Below, piece after piece: positions 9,501-17,590 of a stretch of DNA of 64,000 nt. Location of the stretch: NCBI RefSeq assembly GCF_016595415.1, contig NZ_JAENIO010000006.1, forward strand, positions 1 through 64,000, in the 5' to 3' direction. The notes below the pieces were generated by a model. That model had not been told where the DNA came from and did not search any database. It saw only the letters and a list, made by a program, of their open reading frames with translations. The number at the start of each line of letters is the position of its first letter. The stretch's first letter is position 1. The position numbers and the translations under genes are program-made. The stretch comes from Roseibacillus ishigakijimensis. GTDB lineage: Bacteria > Verrucomicrobiota > Verrucomicrobiia > Verrucomicrobiales > Akkermansiaceae.

Positions 9501-11585
9501 GGAGCAGTGGTGCCCCCAGGCCTGGGACTTGGCCCAGAGGGAAAGTTCTTCGGAATGGTCGGGCAGATCGCTCCCGGGTTGGATCTCCCGTCGAAAGGAG
9601 GAGCCGCAGTTGCGGTTGACCTGGCGGAAGAAGGCAATTGCCTCGGTAAGGGCTTCCAGATCGTCTTCCACTTGCTTGGCGGCCCGCTGGGTGAGACGGG
9701 GATCGCGGCCCTTCTGGGGGGCGTCTTTCAGAAACTGGTGGTTGAAGGAATCAAAGCAAATGGCTGGCTGCCTGGCGGGGTCGAGGTTCCAGAGCTTGAC
9801 CCCTCCTTGTTCATTGTGGGTGTAGGCCTTCAGGATGATCCACGACCAGAGGTTTCTTTGCTCTTTGGCCGCCCCCAAAGTGGGCCGGAGAAGCTCTCGC
9901 GACCATCCCCAATAGTAGCCGCGAAAGGCCGCCGGGGCCCCAAAGGCGAAAATATCCGGTTCGGCCCGGTTTTCTCGCCACGCGGCGGGACTTTTGCGCA
10001 AGACCGCGATCGCGCCTCCATTGGTGGCATAAAGTCCGCTGCGATTTTCCAGATAGCTTTTGCGGGCCGGGTCCGCCGGATCACCGGGCGCAAAGGAAAC
10101 TCCGTCGAGGGTGGTGAAGTCCTGCGCCACTTCACTGACCAGACTGACTTCGTAGCGGTCCTGCAGATTGCGCCCGACGCCGGGAAGATGAACGAAGCGC
10201 TCCCTTTTTTTCTCTCCCTCTTTCTGGTCCACGAAGGTGAGAAAGCCAAAGTCGTCCTTCGCGAAGCGATCATTGGCCGAGCGTTGACGGGCTTCCGCCA
10301 CCACTTTGCGGTCGCCAATTCCGCTTAGCATGAGTAGCTGGGGGGTGTTGAAGGCCCCCGCGGAGAGAATGACTTCTCGCCGGGCCCGGACTTCTACCCG
10401 TTTCCCCCCCTTTTTGGTCTCGGTGCAGGCGTCATACTGGTGCTTTCCCTTGCGATAGGAGACGCCACAGGCGATGGGGATGCCGTCGTCTCCTTCCCGG
10501 AAAAGCACGCGCTCGACGTGCACACCGGTGCGGATTTCCAAGCGGTCGGGGCACTTTTCCTGAGTGTTGAGGATGAACTCCCGCACCCCTACCCGTTCCC
10601 CTTTGAGGAGCGGTTTGCCGTCCTTCATGCCCGCTTCGCTCTCGATTCCGGTGGGAATGAGGTAGACTCCTTCCGGGCGTTGGCGTCGATTGTCCGGATC
10701 GTTGGGGTCCAGGTAGGTGGCGAAGTTGAAGCGCACAAGTGCTCGTTTCAGCATCGCGAGGGCGGGGCCGCGATGGTCCAGAGTGCTCGTCACCGCAGTC
10801 TTCAGGACATTGAAGAAGCTCTTGTCGGCCTTGGTGATATTTTCGACCAAAGTGGGTTCGATGAAGCTGGTGGGTTGCCAGCCATCGGAGCCATGGCCAC
10901 CCCGGTTGAGGAGGGAGCGGGGATCGAGCCAGCGGAAAGCCTTCTCCGACAGCTTGACTAGGAGGGGTAGGCGGCTGGCCAGGAAGTTCCGGTAACGGTG
11001 GCGGTAGAGGCAGCGCTCCATTTTGGCAAAATACCCCTGCATGCGCTCTGCCCGCCAGGTCTCGTCTCCCGTCAGATCGGCGATTTCATTCCAATCCCGA
11101 TCATTGGGAGCCACCACGATCATGGCGTGGTGGGAGGTGCAGCCTCCCAGAGAGGCACAGCGGGGGTAGAAGATGCCGCCCCGGCGCTCCTGGTCCTGAG
11201 CCTGATCCAGCCAATCTTCCCGGGGAGGGAAGGACACGATGTGTTCTGGATCGGCCGGATCGCGAAAGCCCTTTTGCAGCTGATTGTATTTCTCGTCCTT
11301 TGCCTGCTGCTCGTCGTCTGCGAAGTGGCGCACCGAGAACTGCCAGCTCATCTCCCGTTCTTCGGTGGAAGCGGCATGATAGCCGGGAGCGCGATGGATT
11401 TCCCCCGCTTCGGCATGGGGGAAGGCCACTGATTTTTCGCTGGTCGGGTTGTCCCCGGCTTCCAGAAGGAGCACGCGGCGCCCGGCGAGGGCGAGGCGGG
11501 CGGCGAGGGGACCGCCCCCGGCACCGGAACCGACGATGATGTAGTCAAAGGAGGGCTCGGCGGCTGTTGAGTCGTTGTTGCTCAT
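6522..11585 (-). CDS. GMC oxidoreductase fused to a membrane-inserted patatin-like phospholipase
   Basis: 1687 residues in one unbroken frame. Residues 1-800 are a full GMC oxidoreductase: FAD-binding VGSGAGGGPLAARLA at 17-31 with the LLLEAG strand end, SAGAFNTPQLLMLSGIG in the middle, and the closing block HHCSCTCRIG, LRVVDASVFP and VSEKAADTIL. Residues 830-1687 are patatin-like: LALSGGGVRSATFSLGF as oxyanion loop, VSGGGYAGG with nucleophile Ser846, and SDGGHFE with Asp1462. About seven hydrophobic helices lie between roughly 930 and 1230, inside the patatin domain. GMC enzymes oxidise alcohols with FAD; patatins hydrolyse acyl esters of lipids. No N-terminal signal is visible, so the GMC part should be cytoplasmic. 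It sits 12 bases after the cytochrome gene. Confidence 0.9.
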   Translation of the reverse strand: MSNNDSTAAEPSFDYIIVGSGAGGGPLAARLALAGRRVLLLEAGDNPTSEKSVAFPHAEAGEIHRAPGYHAASTEEREMSWQFSVRHFADDEQQAKDEKYNQLQKGFRDPADPEHIVSFPPREDWLDQAQDQERRGGIFYPRCASLGGCTSHHAMIVVAPNDRDWNEIADLTGDETWRAERMQGYFAKMERCLYRHRYRNFLASRLPLLVKLSEKAFRWLDPRSLLNRGGHGSDGWQPTSFIEPTLVENITKADKSFFNVLKTAVTSTLDHRGPALAMLKRALVRFNFATYLDPNDPDNRRQRPEGVYLIPTGIESEAGMKDGKPLLKGERVGVREFILNTQEKCPDRLEIRTGVHVERVLFREGDDGIPIACGVSYRKGKHQYDACTETKKGGKRVEVRARREVILSAGAFNTPQLLMLSGIGDRKVVAEARQRSANDRFAKDDFGFLTFVDQKEGEKKRERFVHLPGVGRNLQDRYEVSLVSEVAQDFTTLDGVSFAPGDPADPARKSYLENRSGLYATNGGAIAVLRKSPAAWRENRAEPDIFAFGAPAAFRGYYWGWSRELLRPTLGAAKEQRNLWSWIILKAYTHNEQGGVKLWNLDPARQPAICFDSFNHQFLKDAPQKGRDPRLTQRAAKQVEDDLEALTEAIAFFRQVNRNCGSSFRREIQPGSDLPDHSEELSLWAKSQAWGHHCSCTCRIGADKWQKDPDQLTDRHAVLDSQFRVHGVRGLRVVDASVFPRIPGYFIVAPVFMVSEKAADTILADEKREDFPAEFCRAEAQAIAERRRVARLPQAADTPANGLPADTLGLALSGGGVRSATFSLGFLQALAEKNLLRRVDYLSTVSGGGYAGGFLGRLFTRPQVTNAPPDSSEAADPVGKVQDLLRENHSAPISWLRSQADYILGGGSRNLMLHAAILWRNLFTVYFLLGSVAFLFSSLIAYLSLALPDTLAPASFTLGGETVNPSPLFFFPIFLLIAGVIPLSLGYWLTPGPQSYRPLSPLPLAATLVLLIASLFLLGTGQVLLGGLAFVILLLSWLGQELARVQSRAGSPPGTEWTDFQAGGADSILIRNRITAWLGTALTLFVATILIATLDTAARHYTCSFGDFLTTLGALLMTAPALSFLSHLANKVSSGPAQGMGWNLETTVKVLALPLLALLLFIVHVGTHSLLHCHRAWFLLIVLTAFGFALAFGYAFEVLNRSSFHKSYAARLIRTYLGATNARRVFGAGGSGGENIKLADGDDDLPFDQYHPEKAGGPLHLINVCINETVDNASDRSILDRKALPMALGPAGVSVGRKYFAQWAAPDPHRRWQKFFRRLHGHDGPERRHERNGKERNALKAIPLLGDPHNFHVLGTRQGEAANAEPLSLGTWMAISGAAFSTGMGRRTSPLLSLFFGLVNFRLGYWWDSGIWANERPNRYPENIFRKLSSLPVRLFKVQSLLLAEWRGRFHGASRWFWHLSDGGHFEVTGAYELVRRRVPYIILVDAGEDPKYRNNDLALLERRVRVDFGAQIQWVPQPQSAAFFGDSQEKAWNDIVTAANDMRPPDATTAPDSETLRESAHQARAHFGSWIDARYLGSLDQLTRDFKGNGPHAALARITYEHGPGDQDSPERQVSWLLLIKPSLNRELSGDILNYASNWPHFPQDSTLDQSFDSAQWESYRALGQQIGNRVLRDLNNGPEPATDHD

Positions 11586-11597
11586 GCTCTTGTTTCC

Positions 11598-14500
11598 TCA
11601 CAGGGTTCGCAGGAAAGCCTTCAAGTCCTCCTTCTCTCCATCAGTCAGCTCCTCGCCGAACCAATGGCCGCGATCGAGCACGAAGTCGGGGCACTTGCTG
11701 GCTTCGATCAGGGCGGGAGCTGCTTTTTCTTGGAAAATTCTCCATGCTTCCTCATCGCTCATATCGTCCTCCGTGGCGGCCATGGCCCGCACCAGACCAA
11801 GGACGGCGGCAGGGAGCTTGTCCTTTTTCTCAGGATCCATATTCATCAGGAGGCTGACGGGAGTGCCTTTGGGAATGGGCCCAATCTCGAGGTCGCTTCC
11901 TTTGCCATTGAGAAAGCGATTGGCCAGGGTGCCGAGGACCAGGCTGGCCAGCGCTAGGCCGAGGAAGGTGTAGCGCACCGGTTTGCCCAAATCCCGACCG
12001 GTGAGGAGGAGCCAAACCCCCGCCCCTGCCAGAAGGAGGAAAAAGAGGACGGTCACCCAGCCCACGATACCCAGCAAGAGGCCCGCCACTGCTCCCACCA
12101 GACCGAGAACGGTGAGGAGAATGCCGAGATGGCGGGCCCTCCCCGCCCGGGCTCCCCACAGGAAGAGAACGAAGAGGACAATCCAGATTATGAGGGAAAG
12201 CAGCTTGTGCACGAAGGGCGAGGTGACCCCTCTCACCAGCTGGGGAATGAAGGGCGCGGCGAAGGTGAAATGAGTCGCCTGAGGAGTACGGTAAATCATT
12301 CCCGGATCCTTGGCGGCGAGAGAGCCCGCCCCCGCGCGGCGGAGATCGCCAAAGCGGAAGCCCTTGGGGTCCAATTCATATTCGGCCTGGTAGCTCCGGG
12401 CGCGCTCGCTTTGGTTCAGAAGGCGATCAATGCCGTCCTCGAAGGCGGCCAGCCGCCCGGAGATGCTCGGATCGTGGTTGTAGATTCCTAGGGCGTTGTT
12501 GTGGAAATAGGGAGCGGTGGCCCAGAGGGAAATCAGGGAAGGAGGGCGATAGTAGCCGGGACCCCCACCTCCGGCAGGCGGGGAGAAGGAGTCATTGTTT
12601 CCGTAGGAATCGGGCGCTTCCTTCTTCGCAATATTGAAATAACGGATTTCTCCCACCGAAGGCAATTCCTTGAAAGTCTCCGACGAGTAGTCGGCCCACA
12701 CCGAGCCCCGGGTGGCATTGGTGGCCAGTGCCCGGGCGGCATTGGTTCCCACCAGGGTGACGGGAATGCGGAGTTCATTGGAAAGGAAATTATTCTCGAG
12801 GAAGGGATCGGGGCCCTCCGCTGGAGCATCGCCTGCCAGGGCGTGGATGCGCCGCTGGTAATCGGCCATCGCAGGACTTCGGCGGAAGGCCTCCCAGTCA
12901 GCAAAGGAGGACGGCAGGTGATAGGTGGGCTCTTTCCCCTCCTCGGGAGCCGGCTTGTCGGCCCAGTTTGGTGTAAATTCAAGGTGGAATCCAGGGGGTT
13001 GCTTGCTGGAGTGGCAGAGGGCGCAATTATTGAGGAAAACCTCTCTCCCGGCGGAGACGTTGCCGGTTGCCTGAGTGCTTTTCCATTTCTCCAAGCGGGT
13101 GTTTTCCTCCTGCCAGGGAGCTTGTTCAGCCAGGGATTTGCCTGTGGTTTCGTGGTGTTTTAAGGCGTCCGCCAGCTTCATGGCTGCGGTGCTTTTTGGC
13201 ACGGGCGAAGGATTTCCCTCCCCGTCGGGGCCGCCCAAGAGAAAGAATCGCGCCAAATAGGGCACGCGATATTTCTCGTTGGTCATCCAATAAACGGAGT
13301 TCCGCCGCGAGGTGGCTACCGAGAAAGGACGCTGGGGTTTGAAGCCGATCACGGGATTGTCCACTTTTTCCCACTGTTCGGAAAACATCCCGATATTGAG
13401 ATAGACCCGGGCCAGCGCGGGCTCGGTGCCAACGCTGTCTTCGCCAGGGAAGAGCACCATGGGGCAGGGAGCCTCGAGGGGAGATTCGTCGGCAGAACGA
13501 CCGTAGAAGAGCAAATTGGCCCCAGCCTGCTTCTCCGGCGGCTTCGTCAGGGAGCGTTCAATGCGGCTGGGCACATCGTAGATAGCATTGATGACATTTG
13601 TGTTATTTAGATGATCGGTGCTAACTAACGAGGTATCTATCGTGCCTGGAGGTTGACTATTCAGGAAGTGATAGAGAAAGTTTTTTCCGTCAACTGAATT
13701 GGCAAAGTTTCTCTGGGGTTTCCAATGTTGACTGCCAATGATAGAAGATAAGTTTTCCCAGCGGGGATTCTCCGGATCGAGGGGCGGGAGGAGAGGGTGG
13801 GCACCAATATGGCAAAAGCCACAAGACATGCTGGGACGGAAAGGACGGATGAGATGGGGATCCATCTGGATTTTCCTGTTGCCGTAGTAGTTCTCACCGT
13901 CGCTCAGATTACGATTGGCGGTGACTTGTCTTTGCCAGTATTTCCGCGCCTCGGCGGCGGCCTTGGTGTTGCCAAAGAAATCTGGATTGAGCACGAGACG
14001 GAGTCCGAATATTCCACTAGGAAAGCCGTAGACCGAGTAATCGACTCCGTCCTTGGGGAGGGCCTCGATGACCTGCCGGGCCAGGTCCTTGTCTCCCGGC
14101 TCAAAGAGCAGGCGGTTCCAGTCCGAGAAGTCATAGTCATTATTCGCGTCGCGGTAGGTTCCGGTGGGTGTGGGCACGCTCACCGGTTCGGGGAGGGGGC
14201 GGCCTTGCGCGTCGTGAGTTTGCACCAGACTCCGAGCCCCTTGGCCCGCGGCTGGATCCTGGGGAGGCAGGAGAAGGGCTTCGGGGGTGGCTTGGTCAAT
14301 GCGCAATCCCAACAGTTCAAACAGTTTGTCGTCCTCTCCGGCGGTGACGAAGCCGGGCTGGTTGATGATTCCCTTGTCCCGAAAACGAGAGCTACGCGCC
14401 TTGGAATCCATGAGGACGAGGAAATCCTCCAAGCCATAGCCTTGCTCCTGCAACCAGCCCCAGAAGGCCTCGTTGCCCGCACCCCAGAGCAGCCAGGTAT

Positions 14501-14909
14501 TGCGGCCCCGCACGGCATCGCGTTCTCTTTGCGCCATCGCTCCTTCGCTAACGTCCTCCACCTGGCCGTTGCCATTGGCATCGAAGTCCAGGGGCTTGAT
14601 CTCGCCATCGGCGTGTGCCACCTGGTCCATCAGATAGAAGAGATCGCGGGGCTCGGCGGGAAAGTCTTCCGGAGAGCGAGGGTAGACCGGGGTGCCACGC
14701 AGGGTTTTCCCTCCCAGCGCTTCATCCACTGCCTCGTCCTCGTCGACTTCGGAACGCAATTCCTTAATGACGTCTTCACTACTTTTGTCCCAGTAGTCGG
14801 GAGTGGATGGTTGCTCCTTGCAGGAGATGAATGATAAAGAAACAGTGACTATCACTAAGTGAAGAGTATGATTCGCCAGTTCCCAGCGCCGAATCGACTT
14901 CTTTTTCAT
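11598..14909 (-). CDS. Large diheme c-type cytochrome lipoprotein with C-terminal membrane domain
   Basis: 1103 residues. The lipoprotein signal ends in SFISC with Cys30. Two heme motifs are visible, CGFCH at 363-367 and CALCH at 629-633. The first is followed by IGAHPLLPPLDPENPRWENLSS, typical of large diheme cytochrome c/peroxidase-like proteins; an earlier NTWLLWGAGNEAFW block and a later YRPPSLISLWATAPYFHNNALG block belong to the same family. The layout recalls RoxA-like diheme oxygenases, but I cannot confirm that. Residues about 890-1010 hold four transmembrane helices, then a cytochrome-like tail ending LTDGEKEDLKAFLRTL follows. It leads a four-gene transcript and should face the periplasm. 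Confidence 0.85.
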   Translation of the reverse strand: MKKKSIRRWELANHTLHLVIVTVSLSFISCKEQPSTPDYWDKSSEDVIKELRSEVDEDEAVDEALGGKTLRGTPVYPRSPEDFPAEPRDLFYLMDQVAHADGEIKPLDFDANGNGQVEDVSEGAMAQRERDAVRGRNTWLLWGAGNEAFWGWLQEQGYGLEDFLVLMDSKARSSRFRDKGIINQPGFVTAGEDDKLFELLGLRIDQATPEALLLPPQDPAAGQGARSLVQTHDAQGRPLPEPVSVPTPTGTYRDANNDYDFSDWNRLLFEPGDKDLARQVIEALPKDGVDYSVYGFPSGIFGLRLVLNPDFFGNTKAAAEARKYWQRQVTANRNLSDGENYYGNRKIQMDPHLIRPFRPSMSCGFCHIGAHPLLPPLDPENPRWENLSSIIGSQHWKPQRNFANSVDGKNFLYHFLNSQPPGTIDTSLVSTDHLNNTNVINAIYDVPSRIERSLTKPPEKQAGANLLFYGRSADESPLEAPCPMVLFPGEDSVGTEPALARVYLNIGMFSEQWEKVDNPVIGFKPQRPFSVATSRRNSVYWMTNEKYRVPYLARFFLLGGPDGEGNPSPVPKSTAAMKLADALKHHETTGKSLAEQAPWQEENTRLEKWKSTQATGNVSAGREVFLNNCALCHSSKQPPGFHLEFTPNWADKPAPEEGKEPTYHLPSSFADWEAFRRSPAMADYQRRIHALAGDAPAEGPDPFLENNFLSNELRIPVTLVGTNAARALATNATRGSVWADYSSETFKELPSVGEIRYFNIAKKEAPDSYGNNDSFSPPAGGGGPGYYRPPSLISLWATAPYFHNNALGIYNHDPSISGRLAAFEDGIDRLLNQSERARSYQAEYELDPKGFRFGDLRRAGAGSLAAKDPGMIYRTPQATHFTFAAPFIPQLVRGVTSPFVHKLLSLIIWIVLFVLFLWGARAGRARHLGILLTVLGLVGAVAGLLLGIVGWVTVLFFLLLAGAGVWLLLTGRDLGKPVRYTFLGLALASLVLGTLANRFLNGKGSDLEIGPIPKGTPVSLLMNMDPEKKDKLPAAVLGLVRAMAATEDDMSDEEAWRIFQEKAAPALIEASKCPDFVLDRGHWFGEELTDGEKEDLKAFLRTL

Positions 14910-15238
14910 GGTTATCTTTTTCTTAGAGAAATATTATTGTTAGAGCAAAGGGTAATTTCTCTTTTTTTAGGTTTGTTAGCGGGTTTGCTGGAAAGGGTGT
15001 TAAATAAGTGGATGATACCGCATTTTCATGATGATGATTCAGGGAGAATTGGGGTTTGTGCTCACCGCGAGAGCGGGCCTGCACTTGGGAGAAGGGGGTG
15101 GTGCGGCGTCCTCTCTGGATGGGCTTCATGGGGCCGGGAGGAGCAGGACAATTGTCCATCGCTTTGCTTGCGGTAACTCCAATCTTGACCTCTCCGCTGA
15201 GGGAGGCATGCTTCCCGTTGTAACCTAGGGAGAGAATC
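14910..15238. other. Divergent intergenic region between the cytochrome cluster and the PUR gene
   Basis: 329 bases without a gene. The left third is AT-rich, with TAATAT about 25 bases upstream of the cytochrome start on the minus strand; no convincing -35 partner was found. The right half holds a perfect palindrome GGACAATTGTCC at 15146-15157 and a near-palindrome GGGAGGCATGCTTCCC at 15201-15216 in the leader of the PUR gene. Confidence 0.5.
15152..15179 (+). promoter_or_regulatory. Possible promoter of the PUR gene overlapping a palindrome
   Basis: TTGTCC and TAACTC are separated by 16 bases, 60 bases upstream of the GTG start. The -35 candidate forms the right half of the palindrome GGACAATTGTCC (15146-15157), which could be an operator. 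The hexamers match consensus only in part. Confidence 0.3.
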
Positions 15239-15445
15239 GTGGAGAGTAACTTGTTGCATACGGAAAAGATTTTGGCGGATCGGAAGACCTTTTTCTTGGA
15301 TCTGAAAGAGAACGCGCGCGGGCGAGTGGTGAAGATCACCGAAGACGTGGGCGGGAACCGGGACACCATCATGGTGCCGAGTGAGATTCTCGGGGACTTC
15401 ATCGCCGCCTTGAGTGACATCAAGGCCACCAACGACAGCGTTTAG
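15239..15445 (+). CDS. PUR-family (PurA-like) RNA/DNA-binding protein
   Basis: 68 residues starting at GTG with a good ribosome-binding site (AGGGAGAG, 15227-15234). The whole protein is one short PUR repeat: ILADRKTFFLDLKENARGR, VVKITEDVGG, RDTIMVPSEILGDF. PUR-domain proteins are single-stranded nucleic-acid binders; short single-repeat forms are known in Bacteroidetes, spirochaetes and Verrucomicrobia. It lies upstream of tRNA-Arg and rpsA on the same strand, but the tRNA has its own promoter, so co-transcription is not required. Confidence 0.85.
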   Translation: MESNLLHTEKILADRKTFFLDLKENARGRVVKITEDVGGNRDTIMVPSEILGDFIAALSDIKATNDSV

Positions 15446-15521
15446 TATCTGAGGTCCAGTCCTTCGCCGGGAGGACGGGCCGACGGCGGGAGAAAAAAGT
15501 GAAATTTCTTTTGGTGCGAGC

Positions 15522-15549
15522 TTGACACCGGTGGGGGAATCCTTATTCT
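15522..15549 (+). promoter_or_regulatory. Sigma-70 promoter of the tRNA-Arg unit
   Basis: TTGACA (15522-15527), 16-base spacer, TATTCT (15544-15549). The -35 box is consensus. The expected start near 15556 coincides with the first base of the 13-bp stem that encloses the tRNA. Confidence 0.7.
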
Positions 15550-15557
15550 CCGCCTCC

Positions 15558-15669
<112 letters not shown>

Positions 15670-15778
15670 TATTCGGGCAGTCGATCGGTTGGAGCCCCGG
15701 TAGATCGACCTGTGACAGGGGCAGTTGCCGGATAGAAAGTGAACCAAGGAACCTAACCTTAACCTACAGAAACAGAAC

Positions 15779-17494
15779 ATGAGTGCAGAACTCGCACCCG
15801 TCGACAACGAGGAGTTGTCGGCTCTTATTGATCAGGAGTTTCGCGAATTCCGCGAAGGCTCCATCGTGAATGGAACCATCCTCGACATCCGCCCCCAGGT
15901 CGTGATCGTCGATATCGGATACAAATCGGAGGGCGTCGTCCCCGTGCAGGAATTCGAGGATGAAGAAATCGAAGTCGGCGACGAAGTCGAAATTTTGTTG
16001 GAGAAGCTCGAAGACGATGAAGGCATGATCGTCCTCTCCAAAGAGAAGGCCGCCCACAAGCAGAACTGGGACAAGATTGTCGCCGTTTACGAAGATGGCG
16101 GTCTCGTGCGAGGCAAAGTCAAAGCTGCCGTCAAAGGTGGCCTCATGGTCAACGTCGGGGTGGAAGCCTTCCTGCCCGGCTCCCAGGTGGACATCATTCC
16201 GCCCAAGGACCTCACCGAATACGTGGGCAACATCTACGAATTCAAAATCGTCAAGGTCAACGACGACCGCAAGAACATCGTTCTTTCCCGCCGCGAGGTC
16301 ATCGAGGCCGAGCGCTCCGAGCGCCGCCAGAAGTTCCTCCAGACTGTGGCCGTGGGCGACAAGGTCACTGGCCAAGTCAAGAACCTCACCGATTTCGGTG
16401 CTTTCGTGGACCTCGAGGGCATGGATGGTTTGCTCCACATCACCGACATGAGCTGGGGCCGCATCGCGCATCCCTCCGAGCTCCTTCGCATCGGGCAGGA
16501 AATCGAGGTGCAGATTCTCGAAGTGGACCGCGAAAAAGAGCGTGTTTCCCTCGGGCTCAAGCAGATGACCGACAACCCCTGGGAAGACATTCAGGGCAAG
16601 TTCCCCATCGGCAGCGAAGTGTCTGGCAAGGTCACCAAGCTTCTTCCCTACGGCGCTTTCGTGGAGCTGGAAAAAGGAGTGGAAGGCCTCGTGCACGTTT
16701 CCGAGCTCTCCTGGGTCAAGCGCATCACCCGTCCCAGCGACGTGCTCGAGCTCGACCAGGAGCTCAAGGCGGTCGTTCTCGGCATCAGCGAGGAAGAGCA
16801 GAAGATTTCTCTCGGTGTCCGCCAGCTCGAGCCCAATCCTTGGGACGAGATCGAAGCCCGCTACCCCATTGGCAAGCAGGTCAAGGGCGAGATTCGCAAC
16901 CTCACTGCCTACGGCGCCTTCATGGGCCTCGAGGAAGGCATCGACGGGATGATTCACGTCTCCGACCTCTCCTGGACCCGCAAGATCAACCATCCTTCCG
17001 AAATCCTCAAGAAGGGCGACGAAGTGGAAGCGGTTGTTCTCAGCATCGACAAGGAGAACCAGCGCGTGTCCATGGGCATGAAGCAGCTCGACAGCGACCC
17101 TTGGTCCGACATCGACAGCAAGTTCAAGGTGGGCGACATCGTCAAAGGCACTGTTGCGAAGATCGCCAGCTTTGGCGCCTTCGTCAGCCTCGACGGCGAC
17201 ATCGACGGCCTCATCCACATCTCGCAGCTCAGCGAGGAGCACGTGGAGCGCGTCAAGGACGTCATCAAGGTCGGCGACGAAGTGGAAGCCCGCGTCATCA
17301 AGGTGGACAAGATCGAGCGCCGCGTTGGTCTCTCTATCAAGGCTGTGGCTTACACCGAAGACCAGTTGGAGAAAGAAAGCGCCAGCTTCGAAACCCTGCG
17401 TCCGGCCGGCGACCTGGTGGGTCTGGAGCAGGCCTTCAACCTCGCCTCTTCGTCTTCCGATTCGGAGGAATGGAGCCCCAGCGACGACAACTGA
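15779..17494 (+). CDS. rpsA: 30S ribosomal protein S1
   Basis: 571 residues with six S1 RNA-binding repeats, beginning at about residues 20, 105, 190, 275, 362 and 449. The last four are the most alike, each with the pattern GxVxxxxxxGAFVxLxxGxxGLxHxSxLSW. S1 sits on the small ribosomal subunit and brings mRNA to it; six repeats and this length match the Gram-negative form. The ATG at 15779 opens directly into the conserved ELSALIDQEF N-terminus. No clear Shine-Dalgarno sequence precedes it, as is common for rpsA, which often controls its own translation. An efficient terminator follows. Confidence 0.97.
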   Translation: MSAELAPVDNEELSALIDQEFREFREGSIVNGTILDIRPQVVIVDIGYKSEGVVPVQEFEDEEIEVGDEVEILLEKLEDDEGMIVLSKEKAAHKQNWDKIVAVYEDGGLVRGKVKAAVKGGLMVNVGVEAFLPGSQVDIIPPKDLTEYVGNIYEFKIVKVNDDRKNIVLSRREVIEAERSERRQKFLQTVAVGDKVTGQVKNLTDFGAFVDLEGMDGLLHITDMSWGRIAHPSELLRIGQEIEVQILEVDREKERVSLGLKQMTDNPWEDIQGKFPIGSEVSGKVTKLLPYGAFVELEKGVEGLVHVSELSWVKRITRPSDVLELDQELKAVVLGISEEEQKISLGVRQLEPNPWDEIEARYPIGKQVKGEIRNLTAYGAFMGLEEGIDGMIHVSDLSWTRKINHPSEILKKGDEVEAVVLSIDKENQRVSMGMKQLDSDPWSDIDSKFKVGDIVKGTVAKIASFGAFVSLDGDIDGLIHISQLSEEHVERVKDVIKVGDEVEARVIKVDKIERRVGLSIKAVAYTEDQLEKESASFETLRPAGDLVGLEQAFNLASSSSDSEEWSPSDDN

Positions 17495-17526
17495 AGCTTG
17501 CCGCGTTAACAACTTTTACCACAAAG

Positions 17527-17555
17527 ACGCCTCGGGAAACCGGGGCGTTTTTTTT
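17527..17555 (+). terminator. Rho-independent terminator of rpsA
   Basis: ACGCCTCGG and CCGGGGCGT form a 9-bp stem (one G-U) around a 4-base loop, followed by eight Ts. Confidence 0.9.
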
Positions 17556-17590
17556 GGTTCCCGTCCCGGGTTTGGAATAGGGCCGTTTGG

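Noticed and set aside
8205-10328. 707-residue plus-strand frame opposite the GMC/patatin gene
   Set aside because: Antisense shadow of a gene with clear GMC and patatin motifs; composition is repetitive Gly/Glu and no domain is visible.
15764-17512. 582-residue minus-strand frame opposite rpsA
   Set aside because: Mirror of the regular codon pattern of the six S1 repeats; the apparent repeats come from rpsA.
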